Assembly (NCBI RefSeq): GCF_022179285.1
Contig: NZ_BPQO01000033.1
Span: 1 to 64,000 of the forward strand
Source of the DNA: Methylobacterium hispanicum
Lineage (GTDB): Bacteria > Pseudomonadota > Alphaproteobacteria > Rhizobiales > Beijerinckiaceae
DNA: 64,000 nucleotides
Direction of reading: 5' to 3'
The notes beneath the pieces were generated by a model that was not told the DNA's origin, did no database searches, and was given only the letters and a program-made list of their open reading frames with translations. Positions 59,904 through 64,000 of the stretch are shown here, piece by piece. Position numbers and translations under genes: made by a program. The number at the start of each line of letters is the position of its first letter. Positions within the stretch are counted from its first letter, which is position 1.

Positions 59904-60722
59904 TTACTCAGGAGATGCGCTGTCCTGTTGTTCGCGCGGTGAGTGCCCGACGATGCGGGAGAACACCCGCGAAAACGCAGCGGGGCTGTCGTAGCCGACC
60001 TCCGCGGCCACGCTCTTGACAGACTTGCCCTTGGCGAGGCGCTGGCGCGCCACTGTCATCCGCCAGAGCGTGAGATAGTCGATCGGTGTCCGGCCGACAA
60101 CGACGCGGAAGCGCTCCGCGAAACGGGTGCGCGACATGCCGGCCACCTCGGCGAGGTTCTCGAGCGACCAAGGCTTGCCCGGCGCCTCGTGCAGCGCGGT
60201 GAGCGCACGCGCCAGCCGGGTGTCGGCGAGCCCCGCGAGGACGCCGCCGTCGACGAGACCGCTCCTCACCACGTGCCGCACGATCAGTATCAGCAGGTAA
60301 TCGAACAGCCGGTCGAGCGCCGTCTGCCGGCCGTCGCCCTCCGCGAAGGCCTCGTCGACGATCAGGTCGCAGGTCGGCCCGAGCGCGGGATGGCTGGCGA
60401 GCGGCAGCACCACGAACGCCGGCAGCCCCTCGCCGATCGGGCTACCCGCTTCGCCGCCGAGGTCGACGGCAGCGCAGGCAAGGTCGGCGCCACGCTCGGG
60501 GTCGACGAGAAAGCGGTGGGTGCGGCTGCGCGGGAAGAACAGCAGCGTCGGCTCTGAGAGCATAAGGTCGGGCTCGCCACGTTGCGCGAGCGTCAGCGTG
60601 CCGGCGTTGAGGAAGTGCAGATGGCCGCCTTCGGCGAATTCTACCGCCTGGCATAGGTTGCCCGTGAAGAAGGTCCGCGCGGTGGGCGTGGCGTGGGCGA
60701 AGAGGGCGGCGAGGTGATCCAT
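59904..60722 (-). CDS. AraC-family regulator with cupin_6 domain
   Basis: A 272-residue regulator from ATG 60722 (a TTG at 60737 is the alternative). N-terminal cupin (FFTGNLCQAVEFAEGGHLHF, LLFFPRSRTHRFLVDPE) and C-terminal paired helix-turn-helix (WSLENLAEVAGMSRTRFAER, then SVKSVAAEVGYDSPAAFSRV). Divergent from the AhpD-like/membrane protein pair that starts at 60819, so it probably regulates them. Confidence 0.9.
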   Translation of the reverse strand: MDHLAALFAHATPTARTFFTGNLCQAVEFAEGGHLHFLNAGTLTLAQRGEPDLMLSEPTLLFFPRSRTHRFLVDPERGADLACAAVDLGGEAGSPIGEGLPAFVVLPLASHPALGPTCDLIVDEAFAEGDGRQTALDRLFDYLLILIVRHVVRSGLVDGGVLAGLADTRLARALTALHEAPGKPWSLENLAEVAGMSRTRFAERFRVVVGRTPIDYLTLWRMTVARQRLAKGKSVKSVAAEVGYDSPAAFSRVFSRIVGHSPREQQDSASPE

Positions 60723-60818
60723 CGGGACGATCGGCAACGTTCTCGGGACCTACGCTACCGCGTCGTTCGGCATAGAGCGGGCGTGCAAGCCGCACAAACC
60801 AAGACGAGGATCTCGCCG

Positions 60819-61364
60819 ATGCCCCGTATCGCTCCCATCGACACCGCCCATGCCGCCGCCGAAGTCCAGGCGACGCTCTCGGCCGTGAAGGCCAAGATCG
60901 GCATGGTGCCGAACCTGTTCACCACCTTCGCGCAGTCGCCCGCCGTGCTGAACGGCTATCTCGGCTTCTCCGACGCGCTCGCCAAGGGCGCGCTGACGGC
61001 CAAGCAGCGCGAGATCATCGCGCTTGCCGTCGCACAGGCCAACGGCTGCCACTACTGCCTGTCCGCCCACACGCTGATGGGCAAGGGCGCGGGCCTGACG
61101 CCCGAAGGCGTCCATGCCGCCCGCCACGGCAAGGCGCAGGACGCGCTCGACAACGCGGTCGCCGCCTTCGCCCAGCGCGTGGCGGAGGCGAAGGGCCACG
61201 TGAGCGACGCCGACATCGCCGCCGCCCGTTCGGCCGGCCTCGACGATGGCCGGCTCGTCGAGGTGATCGCCAATGTGGCGATCAATGTCCTCACCAACTT
61301 CACCAACAACGTCGCGCTGACCGACATCGACTTCCCCAAGGTCGACGTCGCGCTGGCGGCCTGA
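60819..61364 (+). CDS. AhpD-like carboxymuconolactone-decarboxylase-family protein
   Basis: A 181-residue peroxidase-related protein with the CxxC pair in NGCHYCLSAHTLMG and the sequence VPNLFTTFAQSPAVLNGYLG. It closely resembles the protein at 18170 in length and in the ending (NVAINVLTNFTNNVALTDID). Start ATG 60819 is the first codon matching the family. It is divergent from the AraC gene and followed by a membrane protein gene. Confidence 0.88.
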   Translation: MPRIAPIDTAHAAAEVQATLSAVKAKIGMVPNLFTTFAQSPAVLNGYLGFSDALAKGALTAKQREIIALAVAQANGCHYCLSAHTLMGKGAGLTPEGVHAARHGKAQDALDNAVAAFAQRVAEAKGHVSDADIAAARSAGLDDGRLVEVIANVAINVLTNFTNNVALTDIDFPKVDVALAA

Positions 61365-61471
61365 CCCACGGCGGACGCGGCGTCTTACTAGCCGCCGCGT
61401 CCGACTCCCTCGACGTCCATCAACTGCGGCCTCGCCATGACGAGCGTTCGCAAAGCCAACAGGAGAGTGTC

Positions 61472-61858
61472 ATGAACTTCCGTTTCGTCACCAAGACCGT
61501 CCACGCTTACCTCGACTATCCGGTGGCGCTGAGCCTGATAATCACCCCGTTCCTGCTGGGACTGGGCAAGACCAACCCGCTGGCGCTGTGGCTGTCGGTC
61601 GCGACTGGCGTCGCCGCTTTCGCGCTGACCTTCCTCACTGACCACAAGACCGGCGTCATCCGCGTGCTGCCCTACTGGCTGCATGTGGCGGTCGATCGCT
61701 TGGTCGGCGCCACCTTCATCGTCGCGCCGTTCGTGCTTGGCTTCGAGGGCCTCGACGCGATCTACTACTGGGCGAATGGCGCGGCGGTGCTGCTGGTGAC
61801 GTTCGTCCTGAACGCGCCCGAGACCGAGGACCGCGCTCCGGTTCTCGCCGACGCTTGA
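61472..61858 (+). CDS. Four-helix membrane protein (SPW-repeat-like)
   Basis: A 128-residue membrane protein from ATG 61472 with CAGGAGAG upstream. Four hydrophobic helices are arranged as two similar halves (DYPVALSLIITPFLLGLG and DRLVGATFIVAPFVLGFE), an internal repeat typical of SPW-like proteins. It follows the AhpD-like gene by 107 bp. The pairing of a CMD protein with a small polytopic membrane protein is also seen at 17597-18721. Confidence 0.75.
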   Translation: MNFRFVTKTVHAYLDYPVALSLIITPFLLGLGKTNPLALWLSVATGVAAFALTFLTDHKTGVIRVLPYWLHVAVDRLVGATFIVAPFVLGFEGLDAIYYWANGAAVLLVTFVLNAPETEDRAPVLADA

Positions 61859-62327
61859 GCTCCGGATGACCAGTCCTGAGGCGGCTGGACGCAGGCTCGG
61901 CCGCCATTTCATTCGCCTGGATCATCCTCCGGTGGGTTAGGCCGATGCGCAGGCGGAGAGGAGCCGGACATGACGACCACCATGGACGCGCGGCTCATCG
62001 AGGCGCGTCGGTGCGTTGTCTTTGTGCTGCACATACCGCGGGGATCCGCTGTCGATCGTGCAAGCGGGTGCAGGCGCCCGACTGCCCGCTTCTCCGGCGT
62101 ACTTACGGCAAAGCGGATCAGCGGCTTTCGGCCATTCTCGGTCGTCCCGGCGCCAATCAGATTGCCGGCAATCAGACCATCCGAAAGCCTGGTCGGAAGC
62201 AGCCCCTCGCTACGGATACCAAGCATTGATTTCCGGCCGGTAGCCGCGCCGGAGAGCGACCTTACTCGGAAGCCACCATGTCCCTTCCACGAGAACTTCA
62301 TCGGACGACGGTACGCCGAACGCGAAG
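61859..62327. other. Intergenic stretch with a possible orphan start
   Basis: A ribosome site GGAGAGGAG precedes an ATG at 61970 (MTTTMDARLIEARR), but the following 140 codons show no domain and shadow-like composition. Possibly the 5' end of a gene cut by rearrangement. Confidence 0.3.
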
Positions 62328-63284
62328 CTAAATGCCGAACTTCCGGCACTCGATCCGCTTCCGACCTCGCGCCCTCATTCGGGCGCTCCGCAATCTGAGG
62401 TAGTACGTTCGGAGGCAGACTTCGCGGCCGTCACAAAGGAACGATCGACCGAGACTATTGCGCGATCGTGCATCGGGCCGAGGCCGGCGGGTTTGGTGCA
62501 CCGTTCCATCAGGTCTGGACGGCCAAAAGGAACAGGGCAATCCATTGCCAGGCAATCGATACCGTGGCACGGGAGGGCACCGGAAGGAACCGGAAGGAGC
62601 GGAGGCCGCACTTCGACCGCCGCTCCAGGCGGGGCCGCGATGTGCGGCGCCGGAGTCGAGCGAGGTTCTTCCCATAAGGAAGTTTGACGCTTCGGCTGCG
62701 ACGTTCTTCGCAACTTTTGCCAGTCTTTGAGTTGCGATTATTCCAGCAAGGCCTCTTTTACGCCCGCGGCACATGAGGTTCGTCATCGCGCCGAGCGACA
62801 TGCGACGGGCATCTTCGGAGAACTCGCCCTTCTCGACGGGGGCGAAGAGCTGAGCCTCGTCCACCACCACCAGGGCGGGGTGCCAGAACTCCCGGTCGGC
62901 GTCGAAGAGCGCGTTGATGAAGAGGCCGGCCGCCCGCATTTGGCCGTCGACTTCAAGGTGCTCGAGGTTGAGGACGGCCGAGATGCGGGACTGGCGGACG
63001 CGCGACGCGATGGTCTCGATCTCGGCGTCGCTTCGGCGTGCGTCGATCACGAGATGACCGAAGCGCTCGGAAAGCGAAACGAAGTCGCCCTCGGGATCGA
63101 TGATGAGCTGCTGCACCTGCTCGGCGCTCTGCTCGAGGATCCGGCGGATGAGGTGCGATTTGCCGGAGCCCGAATTGCCCTGCACGAGAAGACGCGTCGC
63201 GAGCAGTTCCTCGATGTCCATGATGGCCGGCGCCCCCGGCGCGCCCTTCACCACGGTCTCCCCCAGCTCGATCTCGATCTTCAT
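62328..63284 (-). CDS. HerA/DUF87-type ATPase with a disrupted C-terminus
   Basis: From ATG 63284 (GGAGAGACG upstream) the protein reads as a DUF87 ATPase: Walker A LLVQGNSGSGKSHLIRRILE, IIDPEGDFVSLSERFG, Walker B ALVVVDEAQLFAPVEKG and the sensor region LAGIIATQRLAKVAKNVAAE. After NFLMGRT (about 62660) the remaining 110 codons are Arg/Pro/Ser-rich with no family similarity, where the family has a conserved helical end. A frameshift or junction near 62660 is likely, so activity is uncertain. Confidence 0.7.
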   Translation of the reverse strand: MKIEIELGETVVKGAPGAPAIMDIEELLATRLLVQGNSGSGKSHLIRRILEQSAEQVQQLIIDPEGDFVSLSERFGHLVIDARRSDAEIETIASRVRQSRISAVLNLEHLEVDGQMRAAGLFINALFDADREFWHPALVVVDEAQLFAPVEKGEFSEDARRMSLGAMTNLMCRGRKRGLAGIIATQRLAKVAKNVAAEASNFLMGRTSLDSGAAHRGPAWSGGRSAASAPSGSFRCPPVPRYRLPGNGLPCSFWPSRPDGTVHQTRRPRPDARSRNSLGRSFLCDGREVCLRTYYLRLRSARMRARGRKRIECRKFGI

Positions 63285-63747
63285 CGTCTCTCCAGCCGAT
63301 CCGCGGCGCAGGATTGCAAAGGAACGATCAAGCCCCGAACCGCGCCCACTGTCCACCGTCCTCGCCTGCGTGCCGCTCCTTCGATCGGCCGGCAAGCGGC
63401 GGCGGATTCCGTCCACCTCCAGAGTCCGGTCCGGCGTCATGGACAGGCGGAAGCCACTATGAGGTCGGCCAGCAAGGTCCGGGCCCGTCCGAGGCAGGAT
63501 GGATCAGGCCCTTAGGCTTGGGCCGGTCGCCGGGCCAGAGGCCGACGTCACCCTGAGCGGATCGGCCGGGAGAGCCTGGATCAGCGATCCGTTTCGATGG
63601 ACCTGGAAGACCGGCGCTCCCCGCCCGGCGCGGATCTCCGGAGCCGTTCCCGACCGCCTTGCAATCGAGGACGGCTCCGAGCTTCCATCGCGAGTGGCTC
63701 TTCTGCATCGAACCAGCGCCCGCTTCGGCGTAGAGCGGTCCAGATGC
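63285..63747. other. Intergenic stretch
   Basis: About 460 bp. It supplies the upstream region of the DUF87 gene. Open frames exist on both strands, including one on the + strand from 63499 that runs off the window, but none shows a domain. Confidence 0.35.
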
Positions 63748-63963
63748 CTACTTCGTGATGCGCTTCGGCGAGATGGGATCGCTCGCCGGGAACGTCTCTT
63801 CGACGGCTTCATCGAGCAACTGGTCCTGGCGCTTCTCCAGATCCTCGTCGGGCACACGGGGCCCCGGGGCCGCGTCCGCGGCCCGGTCGGGATCTCCCTG
63901 GCTCGATATGCGCCCTTCGAGGCTGGCGGCGGCGGGTGGAATCGCTTGCCCGGTGTTGGTCAT
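63748..63963 (-). CDS. Small conserved protein with LDEAxEETFPASDP motif
   Basis: A 71-residue acidic, disordered-looking protein from ATG 63963 with GGAG upstream. The C-terminal segment QLLDEAVEETFPASDPISPK is a widely conserved short motif of uncharacterised alphaproteobacterial proteins. No catalytic residues. It is the last gene in the window. Confidence 0.7.
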   Translation of the reverse strand: MTNTGQAIPPAAASLEGRISSQGDPDRAADAAPGPRVPDEDLEKRQDQLLDEAVEETFPASDPISPKRITK

Positions 63964-64000
63964 GGTTGCTCCGATCTCGGCATGGCGCGTTCAGATGGCG

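Noticed and set aside
63499..64000. A + strand frame open from ATG 63499 to the window edge
   Set aside because: No domain, and it is antisense to the well-supported small gene with the ETFPASDP motif.

Overview
The window is GC-rich DNA from an alphaproteobacterium, most likely a Methylobacterium-type member of the Hyphomicrobiales. That assignment is an inference from codon usage, gene families and gene styles; no rRNA or tRNA gene is present to settle it. Much of it is accessory DNA: at least four insertion sequences, a Tn7-like transposon of clearly lower GC, and about a dozen broken genes.

Layout. 1-2480: edge of a tyrosine recombinase, a frameshifted TAXI-type TRAP binding-protein gene and a small conserved gene. 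2481-4854: an IS3-family element cut by a second IS3-family element that has 56-bp perfect terminal inverted repeats. 5100-14440: a low-GC block with a Tn7-like transposition operon (tnsA-tnsB-tnsC-tniQ, all overlapping), two upstream companion genes, a run of five stem-loops ahead of tnsA, an ArsR-like gene and, at the right border, an array of TnsB-type end repeats. 14441-16534: decayed genes around one intact cupin gene. 16525-18721: a MarR regulator divergent from a small secreted protein, an RclC-like membrane protein and an AhpD-like protein, probably an oxidant-response unit. 19065-25732: AraC regulator, two tandem cytochrome P460 genes and a PAS-GGDEF-EAL protein. 26088-27673: an IS605-type element whose tnpB is frameshifted. 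27701-30444: a UGT-like glycosyltransferase and an AraC regulator.

30607-42429 holds twelve tightly packed co-oriented genes: a cytochrome b/molybdopterin oxidoreductase/periplasmic protein trio, then a TIGR04282-like transferase, a GT87-like membrane mannosyltransferase, a radical SAM protein, a GT2 glycosyltransferase, a PLP aminotransferase, a cyclic-nucleotide-binding patatin, and a complete ferredoxin/ferredoxin reductase/P450 chain. This looks like one biosynthetic pathway of unknown product and is one of the two best candidates for an undescribed system; the other is the Tn7-like element with its structured upstream region. On the opposite strand, 42668-47328 encodes two glycoside hydrolases (GH63-like glucosidase and amylo-1,6-glucosidase-like).

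47832-49307 is a chlorite-dismutase-family gene followed by an ECF sigma factor and a zinc anti-sigma factor. 50243-55615 is a LysR-controlled catabolic-looking cluster (alpha/beta hydrolase of the fluoroacetate-dehalogenase type, 2-hydroxyacid dehydrogenase, AhpD-like protein, two GSTs, a cut ABC binding protein). It ends at a second, complete copy of the first IS3 element (55616-56852), beyond which lies a different broken gene, an FAD monooxygenase with its TetR regulator. 59144-61858 has a GNAT enzyme and an AraC/AhpD-like/membrane protein set; the window closes with a HerA/DUF87 ATPase with a disrupted C-terminus and a small conserved gene.
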